DNA from: Epiperipatus broadwayi | Lineage: Eukaryota; Onychophora; Udeonychophora; Euonychophora; Peripatidae | Length of the DNA: 64,000 nt | Assembly (NCBI GenBank): GCA_028023455.1 | Contig: JAQFVV010012416.1 | Location: forward strand, 4,633,594-4,697,593 | Direction: 5' to 3' | Shown here: one piece after another, positions 46,076 through 57,594 of the stretch | Position numbering within the stretch: position 1 is the stretch's first letter | Layout: every line of letters begins with the position of its first letter | The notes under the pieces: model-generated | What the model was told of the DNA's origin: nothing | What the model saw: only the letters and a program-made list of their open reading frames with translations | Database searches by the model: none | Made by a program: the position numbers and the translations under genes

Positions 46076-46375
46076 TCAAACATTACCCACAAATCCATTC
46101 ACTTTGCATCCACCCTTAATATTAAAAGAACTCTTAAATAAGTTAATTGCTTCAGAATAATATATTTTCAATAATAAAGATTCTTTAATTCCTCTTTTGA
46201 TTTCATTTCTCTCAAAGAAGACAACCTTAGCTCCATCCAAATTAATAGTGTAGCCTGTATCTTTTTCATGCACATACAAAGCAGAACTAAGCTATCTATT
46301 TTTAACTCTACTTTTATGAACCTTTATTCTTTCATTTAAACTCAAACTACTCTGACCTATCTAGACCTTCTTACA
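46076..46375 (-). pseudogene. PLE GIY-YIG endonuclease fragment
   Basis: Minus-strand frame 46279-46076 encodes MYVHEKDTGYTINLDGAKVV, FFERNEIKRGIKESLLLKIY and the C-terminus FKSSFNIKGG, matching PLE1 residues closely. Upstream of a stop the sequence continues to the YIG region (IGQSSLSLNERI). Confidence 0.8.
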
Positions 46376-46396
46376 AAAACAAACAAAACAAAACAA

Positions 46397-46695
46397 AAGA
46401 AATTTTTTTTAGAAAGACTATTCCTGGTGTAGTATATTGTATCCCTTGTTTTTTGTAAAAAGGTCTACATAGGTCAGAGTAGTTTGAGTTTAAATGAAAG
46501 AATAAAGGTTCATAAAAGTAGAGTTTAAAATAGATATCTTCGTTCTGCTTTGTATGTGCATGAAAAAGATACAGGCCACACTATTAATTTTGATGGAACT
46601 AAGGTTGTCTTCTTTCAGAGAAATGAAATCAAAAGAAGAATTAAAGAATCTTTATTATTGAAAATATATTATTCTGAAGCAATTAACTTATTTGA
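46397..46695 (+). pseudogene. PLE GIY-YIG endonuclease fragment, frameshifted
   Basis: Starts at RKTIPGVVYCIPC; a 2-bp deletion just after it shifts the frame before VYIGQSSLSLNERIKVHKS. The rest follows PLE1 to about 46695, where a deletion removes the codons for the last residues. Confidence 0.8.
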
Positions 46696-46861
46696 GTGAA
46701 TGGATTTGTGGGTAATAGTTAATATATATATTGTGTAGTTTTTGTAGTTCTTTACACTTGAGAAGTCTGCTTGTAGTAGTGAAACCTTTGGTTGTGTTTA
46801 ATATTATTTTTTGCTGATCTGGTTGAATTTTGGATTTGGGGTAATTTTAATTATATGAACT

Positions 46862-47090
46862 GGTTATATTTACCTGTTTAATGAGGTTTATTTAAACTTC
46901 TTCCAAACAATAATTTCAATCTCTTTAGTCAAGTTGTAATTTTTAGTGTCTTTATAAATATATGAGACCATTAACAGAAGTGGGATTTTACTTCTATTGC
47001 TAAAAGGTTGCCTTGACAACAGTTTGAAATTCTTGATTGTATATCTATATTGAGATTGTCTAAGTGTTGACTGGTTTCTAATGGTTACTT
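46862..47090 (+). repeat. Repeat D, direct copy 1
   Basis: Begins GGTTATATTTACCTGTTTAA, contains AGGTTGCCTTGACAACAGTT and ends TGACTGGTTTCTAATGGTTA. Lies directly after the PLE copy 2 terminus. Nature unknown; no coding capacity. Confidence 0.8.
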
Positions 47091-47214
47091 GTAAACCCAT
47101 TAGCTTTTAGCATTATTACACTTATTATTTAAGTAATACTTTGGGTGCAATTTGAAAATTATGATTGCAATTTGTAATGTTATAATTGACTATTTATTAG
47201 CCTGCATTCAGAAC

Positions 47215-47446
47215 AGGTTATATTTACCTGTTTAGGGAGGCTTATTTAAACTTCTTCAAATCAATAATTTCAATCTCTTTGGTCAAATTGCAGTTGTTAG
47301 TGTCTATATATATATATATGGTACCATTAGTAAAGGTGGGATTCCATCTCTATTGATAAAATGAGGTTGCCTTGACAACAGTTTAAAATTCTTAATTGTT
47401 ATCTATATTGGGATTGTCTAAGTATTGACTGGTTTCTAATGGTTAT
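47215..47446 (+). repeat. Repeat D, direct copy 2
   Basis: About 85-90% like copy 1 by eye, starting GGTTATATTTACCTGTTTAG. The interval 47091-47214 between the copies is unrelated AT-rich DNA. Confidence 0.8.
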
Positions 47447-49265
47447 ATATTGATATAATGTATAGTTTGTGTTGTGTTCATAAGTTTTTTTATTTAAATT
47501 TTTTATATCTTATTAACAAATGGTCTTATTATGCAAAGGTAATGAATTTATCGGCTTTAATTGTAATAGTACAAACTCAAATTCAGTAAAAACTTTTTTT
47601 TTCAGGTTAAGGATTGTTATTTCAGATAGCTGGCTAATAGTCAACCTAGAAACCCATCTAATATTTCTAAAATACTATATCTTTTTTTTTCTTAATGATA
47701 AAAGCTTATTCATTAAAAAAAGGTACAAAGACAGTTAAATAAAAGATTTACAAAGAATGGTAAAAATGAAATTCAAGAGCAACAATGTGAAACGGGAAGG
47801 ATACATATGAAAAGGGAAAGGGATGTGGAAAGGGTGCATATTAACCATTAAAGACAAATGAATATTTCAATTAGGAATTATTTGTAAAGTCTAGGGTTTA
47901 AATATGTGTAGCATTTTAGAAATACAATATTGAGAAATCCAATTTGTGATGGATAAATTGAGAATAGGAAAACACTTGGAGATAACAATATTGGAAATTA
48001 TAAATTTAAATAGTGAAACTCTTGCAATTAAATCATTAAACCAAACTGCAGTTTACTTTGCAATAATACTTGGATAGTTGAGTGTAATGAAAATTTTAAT
48101 TAAAAGATACAATTAGAAATTATTTGTAAAGTCTAGAATTTAAATATGGATAGTGTTTTACGAGTACAATATTGGGAAATCCAATTTGCGGTAGATAAGT
48201 TGAGAAATAGAAAAACACTTGGAGATAACAAAAAATAAGGACTAAATCAATCTACTGTTCAGTTCCTCCAAATGGCCTCGAATATCTTCACAAGAGAGCA
48301 ATCCTGAATACTTTGGAAAAATTATGGAAAAACTATGGAGAACAACGAAAAAAAAAATCCAAGCTTCAAAATGTCTCTGTTGAAAACCATTCTAATCCAT
48401 CACGAACATTCCATGAACAGCAAAAGGCCAGTCCTATCAATAACATTGGAAGTAATAAAATTAAATAAGGTGAATCACTTGCTATTAGAATAATGAGGCC
48501 AAACTGCAACTTATTTTGCAATAATACAGGGATAAAATCATTCATGATGATAACGTTAAAGAATCACCATAAATAACGCTGTTTTTCGTATCTTGTGAAT
48601 GAGAAAAACCAACGTTGGTAACGATCACCACTGCGCCCTCATCCTAGCCCCCTCCCTCAAAAGAACTAGGATCTGGGGTCCCCGCAACAATCGGACTTTC
48701 TCATTCATTCAACAAAATTAAGTGAAATGAAAATTTTCATTAAAAGGTAAAATCTCTGTAGAAATCTTTTGTAATTTCAATTGCTGCCATATATTTACGT
48801 AGCGTTTTTTTTTAAAGTTGAAAATTTTCTTACTTGTGATTACATTGTTGATATAGCTTGTATACGAAAAGCGACCTAAAAACTCCCCTTTTTAATAGAA
48901 TCGTTTTAGAGAAATTTAATTCCCTAAACTAGGAAACAGGGAGGCAAAAACAGTGTTAACTGGAGTTCTTGGCTCCCTCTAGTGGATTGAAAAAATTGTG
49001 TCTGGAAAAATAGAGAGTATTCATTTATAATTTATCTTTAAAGCGCATGTGCATTGGCTTAGTCGCTAATATCACTATAAACAAGGATTGAAAAATGTCA
49101 AACATCTACTACATAGTAAGTGGCAAGTTTTGTAATATCTTTCCCTTCACTGAGATTCTGTGAGGAATATTAAGGGGATTTTGTTTTGCAATGGGTATTT
49201 AAATGAGTTTTTAAACCTATGTATATATTAATGTGTAAATTGTTTTACATGTGTCAATTTAATGT
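47447..49265. other. AT-rich DNA with a partial direct repeat
   Basis: Two similar blocks (about 47878-48060 and 48115-48230) share AGGAATTATTTGTAAAGTCT-like starts and AACACTTGGAGATAACAA ends. A less AT-rich patch lies at 48600-48700 with CCAACGTTGGTAACG. No gene recognised. Confidence 0.5.
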
Positions 49266-49435
49266 AAGGAGACAGTTACCCATTCTATCCAATATAATCG
49301 ATACACGTGACCACATAGATGTGTATCGGTTATATTGGATAGAGTGGATGCCTGTAGGGAGCTTGAAAGTCTGGGTTCAAATCCTCTTTAATTACATCTA
49401 GGTTAAGTGTATACATTATACTTGTATTTCAATAT
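49266..49435 (+). mobile_element. Family 2 retrozyme end with short inverted piece
   Basis: CATTCTATCCAATATAATCG ATACAC is inverted at GTGTATCGGTTATATTGG ATAGAG, followed by the forward tRNA-like end with box B GGGTTCAAATCC (49373-49384) and the tail TTTAATTACATCTAGG with an AAGTGTATA…TATACTT hairpin and TTTCAATATTA. No ribozyme. Confidence 0.7.
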
Positions 49436-50629
49436 TACGTATGTCATTTAGTGATTATAAGATTCAAGGATCTAATTACTTTAATATACTTTAAAAATCT
49501 ATTTAAAATCTTTCTTTAAAAAAATTATAATTAATCTAACTTTAGATTAATGTTATAAAAGTCTCATTTTTATCTTCATTCGCCAAATCAAATATTAGCT
49601 AAGACTTTTGGACTATTTATCTTTTATTTACTCAATCTAATTTTTATATATTGAAAACAAACAAAAAAGAAGATTCACTAATGAGAAAAAAAATTATCTT
49701 CTGAGAATCTTCCTGTAAGTGGGGAAAAAATTCCAAGAAGAATTATGTAATGAATTTCAAGATAAAGCATCTCTTTATTGTCATTATAAGATTATTTAAT
49801 AAAGGAATTGACTATACCAGACAGTTTTATAAATAAGATTTATATACAAAATTAAACAAGTATATCCAATGAATCTCACGTAGTTGCTATCACACTGTCA
49901 CCTTCTGGCAATAATAATTATTTTGCTAAGAAACCGAATCATATGACGAAGCGTAAAGTAATGAACTACTCATTACCAAAAGACATTCAAACATTTTAGT
50001 TAGAAATAATCTGTGAAAGACGTAAAAAAACTTCTTTCCCAAAATATTTATTTTGCTATCTGGTCTTTGACGCTTTAGCGTTTAAAGCTTTAACATAATA
50101 CAATTACTTCTCAATAGTAGAAGTGTGATAAAAATTACTGATAAAAGATTATTTCAATAACAATAATTCTGTTGTACAAATCATTAGAATATATATATTT
50201 ATCACTGTTGATAGCATTTTTTATATGCAAATATTTTTGTTTAATTACGTGAACTACATGCGTTACTTTACAACCTCTTATTTCATATTGCTATATATGT
50301 GTTTCAAACATGTCTAATGCAATAATCTTTACTGTTTATTGTATTTCTTTGAAACACAAAACAGTTTATAGCGCATGATAGGAGGTTAATTTCCTTCTGT
50401 GTAAATTATTAGTCTTTTTATACCTTAAAAAAAAAAATCGTTTTCTATTATTTCAAATAAATGTGTTATTTCTCAATACGGTATAGAGGGGCCAAATCTA
50501 TAGACTATATAAAGGCAAAACAGTTTTATTTGCAGTCTTTTTTTTTTTTTTAAATAAATAGACCATTGCAGGAGGCAGACCTCTTCAAGACACTTTTTAG
50601 GGAAACAGAAGAAGGCAGTATTTGTCAGA
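49436..50629. other. AT-rich DNA, no gene recognised
   Basis: No repeat family or protein motif recognised; ends with a T-run before 50560. Confidence 0.5.
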
Positions 50630-50711
50630 TTTACCAATTTCTGGGTGCTGTGGAAAGAGATTTTCTTTCATTTACCAATTTCTGGATGCTGTGGAAAGAG
50701 ATTTTCTTTCA
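50630..50711 (+). repeat. 41-bp tandem duplication inside an open stretch
   Basis: TTTACCAATTTCTGGGTGCT… is repeated immediately with one substitution (50630-50670 and 50671-50711). The frame from 50563 (PLQEADLFKTLFRETEEGSI, CQIYQFLGAVERDFLSFTNF) stays open through both copies to a stop near 50730; because 41 is not a multiple of three, the second copy is read in another frame. Confidence 0.75.
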
Positions 50712-52316
50712 TTGTTTATCCGCTGATTATGAATAACTAGATATTCATTTACCAACCAGTATTGAATAGTTAACTGGGTTGCCTGAGGGAAATCCGGGCA
50801 GAAGCCTTTAAAAAAAAAATCATTTCGCCTCAAAATTGAATTCCAGAGTGAAGCCTATATATATTCTATAATTTTATCGTTATTCTTTTTCTTTATTAAA
50901 ACTATTATAGTCTTATATTAAATATTTTCTTATCATACTTATTCTATGTAATTTAAATCACTGCTAAAATGATGGATTTAAGAACTAAAGATTTTTGAAT
51001 CAAAGCTTAGTATATTAGTTTGGGTGCTTAAAAAATTATATGACGTTTCAGCACTTATTTGTTAATAACTTATAATACTGATGTAATCCATCTAATACAT
51101 TTACTACATTTTGAAAAGCCAAATAAAATATAGATTCCAATTAACACAAATTAATTACAATATCATAAGTTAGATGACTTTATTTTCAAAAATAATAGAG
51201 GTTATTTAGGCTTTCATACATTTAAGGGTTTTATATTAAGGCAAAAATATTATAGTGATTGAAAGACAATTAACTTGCTCATATCCCCTGATTAATCCAG
51301 CTATGTAAAGATAATATTGACTACAGGTGGAATTTAGATAGAATTTAAAGAAATATTTATCATTTACAATTTTTAATTTGAATTGCTAGATTTGACATAG
51401 TAAATTTAGAGTCAGCAGTAAAGTATTTTTAGCATATATCTTATTTTTTACATATTTCTTTATTTATTCTTGACTGAGGAAATATTAATCTTTACTGAGA
51501 TTTAAAGTTTATATCTGGGCTGTAGACAATCTCTAATTGAATAAATCATTAGTGATAAGCATTACTGTATTTATCTAGAATTGATGGCGTCAAAGTTGTG
51601 GGTGGAGTAATTTTGACACTTTTAATCTAAAATGTAAATATTGTATAAATTAATAATATATATGAAATGATTATTTAATTTGCATATTAGCTTTTTGATA
51701 TTGCATAGTTTTATTGAAAAAAGTTACTCTCACTTTGAATATTGTGTATAAGTTGGTCAGAGAAATTAATAATACGATTTTTATAAAATAAATTTTAATT
51801 TAAAAAATTTTAATTAAAAAAATTAAGTGCGTGCCTGTTATGTATCTATTTTATATAATAATATTAATTTGTTCAATCTAAATAAAATAGAAAGATGAAA
51901 GTTCAAAATGGAAGATGAGGCTGTAAGCTACTGTGATAATGTTAGATATATCAAAGAGGTGCAAGATAAAATTTTGTTGATGAATTTCTCTTTAAAAAAA
52001 AACAAATCAACTGATTAACATTTATTTTGAATATGGAACAAAAAAGAAATAATAAAAGATCTGCCATTGCTTAAAAAAACATTAAAAGAACATGATAATG
52101 GAAACGAATACAACAAAAGTTAATAAGATTGCTCTTAAAGCTGAGTGGAAGTATTATATTTGCACTGAGTCACCTGTGAAAATGTTTACATCTGATGCTT
52201 GTAATATTTTTTTGAGGCGTCATGGAAAACTGACAGCAGTTTTGTAGATTATTGCCCATTTTTAAATAAAAATACAAGGCATACTTTTGATTTAAATAGA
52301 TTTTTCCCCCCCATAT
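50712..52316. other. AT-rich DNA, no gene recognised
   Basis: A short frame at about 51909-52016 (MEDEAVSYCDNVRYIKEVQD and on) looks protein-like but is brief and unrecognised. Confidence 0.4.
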
Positions 52317-52410
52317 GTCAAAGCATCGGCCACAAGTGAACCCGCGACAACTGTCTACAAGACACTGCTTGCAAGGCAGCTGTGCTGACTTCTCGGCTAC
52401 CAACGCTTGA
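52317..52410 (-). mobile_element. tRNA-like mini-SINE, copy A9
   Basis: Minus-strand order: TCAAGCGTTGGTAGCCGAGA AG, central arm, GCGGGTTCACTTGTGG, CGATGCTTTGAC and a G/A tail. Flanks share TTAAATAGATTTT / TTAAAATAGATTTT. Confidence 0.8.
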
Positions 52411-52882
52411 TTAAAATAGATTTTAAAGAATATAATAATGTTTTAAGCAAATTATGTTTAGAAAATAAAAAAATAATTGAATAATTAGTTGCTTGGAAGA
52501 TCATTTGATGTTAACAGGTCTGCTTCAGGAATCTTTAATTGTCAAATCAGTTACTCTGTCAATATGACAAACCAAACAAGGCATATTAAAAAAGTATCTA
52601 AGCATTTGATTTTTGTTGAATTATTTAATATTCATTTGTTGGCTATCATACGAATGCTGCTTGATATCTTTATAAACGAAGTTTAACAGTAAAATCCAGA
52701 TTAACTTGAGTGTTGCCTTTGATAAAATTAATAATCCTGCGTTTAGTTATTTAGGATGTATATGAACATTGTGTAAGATAATGGAATGGCTTTCAAGTGA
52801 ATCAACTATGAATAAATAATGAGCACTATCAGACTATGAGTATCTCATATTATAAAATGCCACTGGTTCATTAAAAGATATG
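52411..52882. other. Sequence without recognised gene
   Basis: A 65-codon plus frame at 52489-52686 has no recognisable domain. Confidence 0.4.
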
Positions 52883-52991
52883 TATAATATAGGGAATTTG
52901 AACAGAGACCTTCAAGCTACCTTCAGCTCTCCGTTATATTATATACAGTCAATACACATGACCATACACATGTAAAAAAGATAAATGATCT

Positions 52992-53033
52992 CCAATATAT
53001 GTGTTTTGTACTGAACAAACACTCATCAGTTAG
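52992..53033 (-). ncRNA. Hammerhead-like motif, family 2, degenerate
   Basis: Minus strand: CTGATGA is intact, stem II is weakened (GTGTTTGTTCAGTAC) and GAAA reads AAAA; stem III CACATATA is no longer palindromic. Confidence 0.5.
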
Positions 53034-53254
53034 TCCAGATTATCATCTCCCACACACACGTATATAAACAATGCTCGGTTTATATTAAACAGTAAATGTT
53101 CACACTAATGGACAGGCTTCAATCTATTCCACCTTCCAACTCTTCAGCCATTCATACCCTTGAAAATCTGTTTATTAAAGTGTGAAAATTTTCTATCTTA
53201 ATATAAATTGAGTACTGATTATATATTATATATGTGTGGGAGATGATGATCTGG

Positions 53255-53294
53255 ACCAACTGATGATTGCTGGTTCAGCACAAAATATGTTTAT
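53255..53294 (+). ncRNA. Hammerhead-like motif, family 2, GAAA changed
   Basis: ACCAA, CTGATGA (53260-53266), a strong stem II TGCTGGTTCAGCA, then CAAAA in place of GAAA and TATGTTTATA. Probably inactive. Confidence 0.55.
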
Positions 53295-53410
53295 ACAGAA
53301 GGTCACTTATCTTTTTTATATGTGTGTGGTCATGTGTATTGGGTATATGAAATAGAATGGATGGGCGAAGAAAGCTTGAAAGTCTGAGTAAATTCCCTAT
53401 ATTACAACAA

Positions 53411-54039
53411 GACATCAGGTATGCAAAATATATTTGCATTAGATAGGTAGTGTTTTTGACGCAAATTGTTTTTTCAGTCTCCTCTTGCTTTTATATTACT
53501 ATCTTCATTCATTTAAACTAATAAAAGATCCAGTTGCTGTGAATCTCAAATACATTCATCAACATCCTGCATTGTCTACGATTAGAGTATTGTGTGTTTG
53601 TGCAACCACACATCTATCTTTTAACACAAGCGAAGCCTTTCTCTTAACAAATGATAAATATATGTTTGATGTACTGAGATTGCCTTAGGCGTGATTTATG
53701 CATGAGGCAATTTCACATCATGAGGCAGTTTTACCAATAAGGAGTTACTTTGGAACTGGATTTATGATCGTTGTTTCAATATTGGCTTAGATGGTACATT
53801 TAAGCATCCTTATTTAGAAATTCCTCTGACTATGATCAAAGTAGAATGGATCTTGAAAAGATCTACATATGGCCTGGCTAATGCAATGTGTCTCGTGTAC
53901 CACACCTAGAATATAGCTGTATAAAAACTTATAAAAATAAGTAATGTTAATGGTAATAAATTTTTCTAAATATTAAGTTCTTGGATTGTATGAATTTTAT
54001 TTGATATAAACTCTTTAAATTTTTTTTTTTTTTTCAAGG
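53411..54039. other. Sequence without recognised gene
   Basis: The stretch 53500-53900 is less AT-rich and shows interrupted frames (53485-53688) with no recognised domain; it could be an old element remnant. Confidence 0.35.
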
Positions 54040-54127
54040 GTCATAGCATCGACCAGTACGTGAACCCGCAACCCAGGCAATTGCTTGTAAGGCAGTTGCG
54101 CTGACCTCTCGACCACCAATGCAAGAC
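54040..54127 (-). mobile_element. tRNA-like mini-SINE, copy A10
   Basis: Minus-strand order: GTCTTGCATTGGTGGTCGAG AGG, a short central arm, TTGCGGGTTCACGTACTGG, CGATGCTATGAC and a long A-tail (T-run 54019-54034). Flanking duplication AACTCTTTAAAT / AACTCTTTAAAAT (54009-54020, 54128-54140). Confidence 0.85.
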
Positions 54128-54175
54128 AACTCTTTAAAATTTGAATGAAGAACAGCAACTTGTAACAAAGGTGTT

Positions 54176-54827
54176 TTCCTGAAGGTTTGCAATGATGGTA
54201 TTTTAGTTGTATTTATATGTTGAACTGTCTTGCATTGGTGGTCGAGAGGTTAGTGTGACTGCCTTGCACTTGCAGGCAGTTGCCCAGGTTGCGGATTCAC
54301 GTCCCGGCCGATGCTATGACACTTAAAAAAAAACTATTTGCATCTTCTAATATTAAGTATTGAATATCATTAGAAAAGTTTAACTTTATTTAAATATTCC
54401 AATTACATTAATCTGTCAGTAATAGCACACAGGCTAGTATATACACAATATTTATTATTCTCTTTTCTTCAGATATTGCCGACTTGACTAGTGGCAGTAC
54501 TAGTAAGGAAACCAAATTTGGACTTTTAGATTTTTGAATCCTATCTTTGGAAGGATAACTCAATTGATTAGAGCATTATATTAGAATTCAATACTCAAGA
54601 ATCTAAAGATCCAGGTTCAATTACCATGCTAGTACTGTCCCTGGTCAGGCCAAAAACACTTGAAGAAGAGAGGATAAAAACCCCACTCAAAATGTTGTGC
54701 ATACACTAACTTGTGTGCTATTCCAAACAGTTGAATGTAATTGAAAAATTTAAATAAAGTTAAATTTTTTTAAGGACATTTAATACTTAATATTAAATTA
54801 TTGAAATAGTTCAACTGACAAATACAA
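54176..54827. mobile_element. Family C foldback element with a nested SINE
   Basis: Same architecture as 40279-40955: begins CCTGAAGGTTTGCAATGATG, contains inverted tRNA-like arms (TTAGAGCATTATATTAGAAT; GGTTCAATTACC) and ends with GAAATAGTTCAACTGACAAA TACAA. Flanks TTGTAACAAAGGTGTT (54160-54175) and TTGTAAAAAAGATGTT (54828-54843) match at 14 of 16 positions. SINE copy A11 is inserted in the left arm. Confidence 0.7.
54227..54320 (+). mobile_element. tRNA-like mini-SINE, copy A11 (nested)
   Basis: GTCTTGCATTGGTGGTCGAG AGG, hairpin ACTGCC…GGCAGT, GTTGCGGATTCACGTCCCGG and CGATGCTATGAC plus a 9-A run. It splits the family C sequence GGACTATTTCCATCATC, so it is the younger of the two insertions. 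Confidence 0.85.
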
Positions 54828-54843
54828 TTGTAAAAAAGATGTT

Positions 54844-55319
54844 AAGATTTGAAGTTGATAGATACCTAGAGAGTTTTATTTTTCAGAGGAAGGAAATTAG
54901 TTTTTGGAGGGCAGGCAAATTATTGAATGTAAAATATATGTGTTGGATTTGCTGCAAGCCTAATTTAGCTCTTCTAGTTTGAGATTTCCAATATATTGAA
55001 TGGGTCCTTTTACCATTGCTTATACTTCAATATTAGATTCACATAATTCCAAAAAACAAAGCTTTTATTTCTTGGTGAATAACATTATATCAATATCATT
55101 AAAAAGCCAACTTTTTCCTTGGATATTTTAATGTACTTTAAACAAACATTTTATCTAAAGACTAGTTTTTAGACATTTGTTCATCGTATTTAATGAAATG
55201 TGGGTGGATTCAGTGCAGTCACAAATCTTTTAACTAAAATATAATCTGACTGCAAATAGCTTATCATAGAGATTTAAGAATGCTTTCAGAGCTGAATATT
55301 ACTAAATAGATGTCAGCAC
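54844..55319. other. AT-rich DNA, no gene recognised
   Basis: No motif or repeat recognised. Confidence 0.5.
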
Positions 55320-56860
55320 ATGAGGTTTTTCTTTTTATTGGAAACACATCTAAGAGAAGAAGAATCTACAGTGGAAGACTTAGTATAACAGAGTATAAAT
55401 AGAAAAGAAAAAGAAAAAAAGGAGTAGTGGTATAGGAATCATGTCAAAAACTATTTAAATATTGTTAAATGCCAAGAACATTTGTTGTTTGAAATAAGGT
55501 TCGGAGGCCAAGAATGGATGATGGTTATAGTGTATATAGCCACTGGAGATAGTCAAACAATAATGAAGTGAAATAGTGGTATATATGAATGTCTAATTAA
55601 GGATAAACATAATTTCAAAAAAAGAGGAAGAGAATAATGATTATAGGGGATATGAATGAGCATAATGAAGAAATTGATGATGTAGATAATAAAAATAGAC
55701 AGTTTTTAAAGAATTTTTATCAAAGAGTGAATTTGAGCATTGGAAATTTGTCAAATATTTATGAGGGACAATACACATGGTCGAGAAATAATATATTTCA
55801 CACAATTGATTATATATTAGTAGAGAAAGAGGGAATGAATAAAGAAATTAAGTGTTTTCATATAATAAATATGATGGATCTAGAATTATATGGAAGAGGG
55901 TGGCAGTAGCAGGTTCAATGTGTTATGTGTTAATAAAAGGGATATTAGATTACTTAGAAAAAGTTATGAAGAGAAGTAGGAAGTCATGCATTAGATACAT
56001 ATGTGTGGACAGTAAAGGAAGCAATTCAAGAGAAGGGATGATCAAGTTTTTATATAAGAGATCAAAAAGCAAAATGAAAATGTTCAGTAGATTGCAATCT
56101 ATGTATAGTAAGAAAATAGCCAAAATAGTATTTAGTTGGGGTATGAGTAAAGGACAGACAACAAGATGGGTGAAAAAAATAGTACTGTATACAGAAGATT
56201 TGGATAAAGGATTTATGTTGGTATACTTATACAGAAGGTGGGATGATTGTGTTAGAAGAATTGTTGGGTGTTATAATGGCAAGAAATGGAATAGAAGAAT
56301 AGATGAATTAATAAAACAATAGAGAATTGGAGAGATAGAGTAGTAGTATGGAGAGTAAAATGAGTTTATATATATATATATATAAGTAAATAGAATATTG
56401 GGTGTGAGTAGTTTACTGTTTAAGGCTTGATCAGGATCTTTAGCAAAAGTGAATATACACATAAATGGAAAAATATGGATGATTTAGTCTGCATGTTATG
56501 TAAGAAAGGTATGAAAAATATTAAGCATCTATTAATTGAATGTACATGCTTGCAAGTAGAAAGGATACACATAATGAAGTTATGAAAAAATAAATATAAA
56601 CAAAGTGATTATGCGGAAAGTGAATTCTTGGTTTTTATACTAGGGTTGGGAAAAGATAAGGGAGATTTAGATATAAAGGCCATGGAATTGACAAAAATTA
56701 TGCTGTGGAAATAGGTTGGAGCAGGATAGAAAAGAATATGGATAAAACATGGTGGGGAAGGAAAAGAGAAGATAAGGTGCATAACAGATTTCTCTGGGCA
56801 TAGTGGCTGAGAAATTCCTGACTCTGAAAAAGAAGTCACAGTGCATCACATTTTATCACA
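55320..56860 (+). pseudogene. APE-type LINE remnant: endonuclease and C-terminal knuckle
   Basis: Interrupted reading from about 55330 (ETHLRE-like start, FGGQEWMMVIVYIATGDSQ) leads to an open piece 55637-55909 that holds the end of an APE endonuclease: IIGDMNEHNEEIDD (GDxN motif), TWSRNN and TIDYILVEKEG. The Ser that usually precedes the xIDY motif is replaced. Fragments follow (VNKRDIRLLRKSYEEK near 55925, in another frame). Near the end, 56466-56584 encodes WKNMDDLVCMLCKKGMKNIK HLLIEC, a C-x2-C-x9-H-x4-C knuckle as at the C-terminus of many non-LTR elements. The RT domain is missing. It is distinct from the RTE copies in this window. Confidence 0.75.
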
Positions 56861-57594
56861 CAACAATTATTTTTAACATTATTCTGCTTTTTATTTTAAT
56901 ATTATTTTTCATTATCTTAATTTTCTGTGTGTAATACAAATGTCATTATGGAGATATTAAAAATAATTTTATAATTTCAAAATTTAAGATTCTTATTTAC
57001 AACAATATCTTTCTTCAGCAGCACAATTTTTTTCATTTAGCGCATCTATGGTATTTAATATAAACTTTAGTAATTAATAGAAGATTCCAGATAATTGTAC
57101 TTAATCAATCCCTATCCCATACTGTCCTATCCCAATACATCCAGATTAGATTCTAGCTTATAGCTTTCATCATGGAGAGGGATTTTGAAACTTAGAACAA
57201 CTCATTTGATCCTTTAAGATCTAATACAGAGTGGAACTTGGAACAATTCACTTGGACCTTTAGATTCTAATGCACTTCTACTAGCCATCATTTAATTCAT
57301 TGTTTTATATTCAAACCATCAGCCCAAATTGAAATACATACAAATGTTTTCAAATCCAAACTTATGGTGTCCTTAGTTTTTAACAAATGTAAGTACCTCT
57401 ATTTTATAGTCAGAATTGATATAAAACAATAAAATATCACATGGCACCAGCTAACACACTGCTGTTTTAGCAGTATATTCTTTTGTTCACCACAGTTATG
57501 CCATTTAATGTAAGGTTTAATAACTAACAGATTACATACATGTCAGATAATAGGGCTTAAAAATAACATTTTCAATAAATCAATATAAGGATTT
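56861..57594. other. AT-rich DNA with a short internal duplication
   Basis: AGAACAACTCATTTGATCCT TTA and GGAACAATTCACTTGGACCT TTA are imperfect neighbours at about 57194-57260. No gene. Confidence 0.5.

Larger units (their letters stand above)
45897..46856. mobile_element. PLE copy 2: two 3' tails in inverted orientation
   Basis: The left half (45897 to about 46375) is a minus-strand copy of the PLE1 3' end, from the shared terminal sequence GCATAAAGCTAAACTAGTCA through the non-coding tail to the GIY-YIG region. After an AAAC-rich junction (46374-46396) the right half (46397-46856) is a plus-strand copy ending GGATTTGGGGTAATTTTAAT. Both lack the RT. The halves differ by several substitutions and a 5-bp insertion (AGAAG) in the left tail. 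Confidence 0.85.
52883..53410. mobile_element. Family 2 hammerhead retrozyme, two inverted copies
   Basis: A minus-strand copy (52883 to about 53160) and a plus-strand copy (to 53410) meet head to head. Each has a hammerhead-like segment and the tRNA-like end (GGGAATTTGAACAGAG at the left, AAAGTCTGAGTAAATTCCC at the right). Same architecture as 20833-21554. Confidence 0.7.

Noticed and set aside
55852-56322. 156-codon open frame within the LINE remnant as an independent gene
   Set aside because: It runs in a different frame from the endonuclease and overlaps LINE fragments; no domain is seen.
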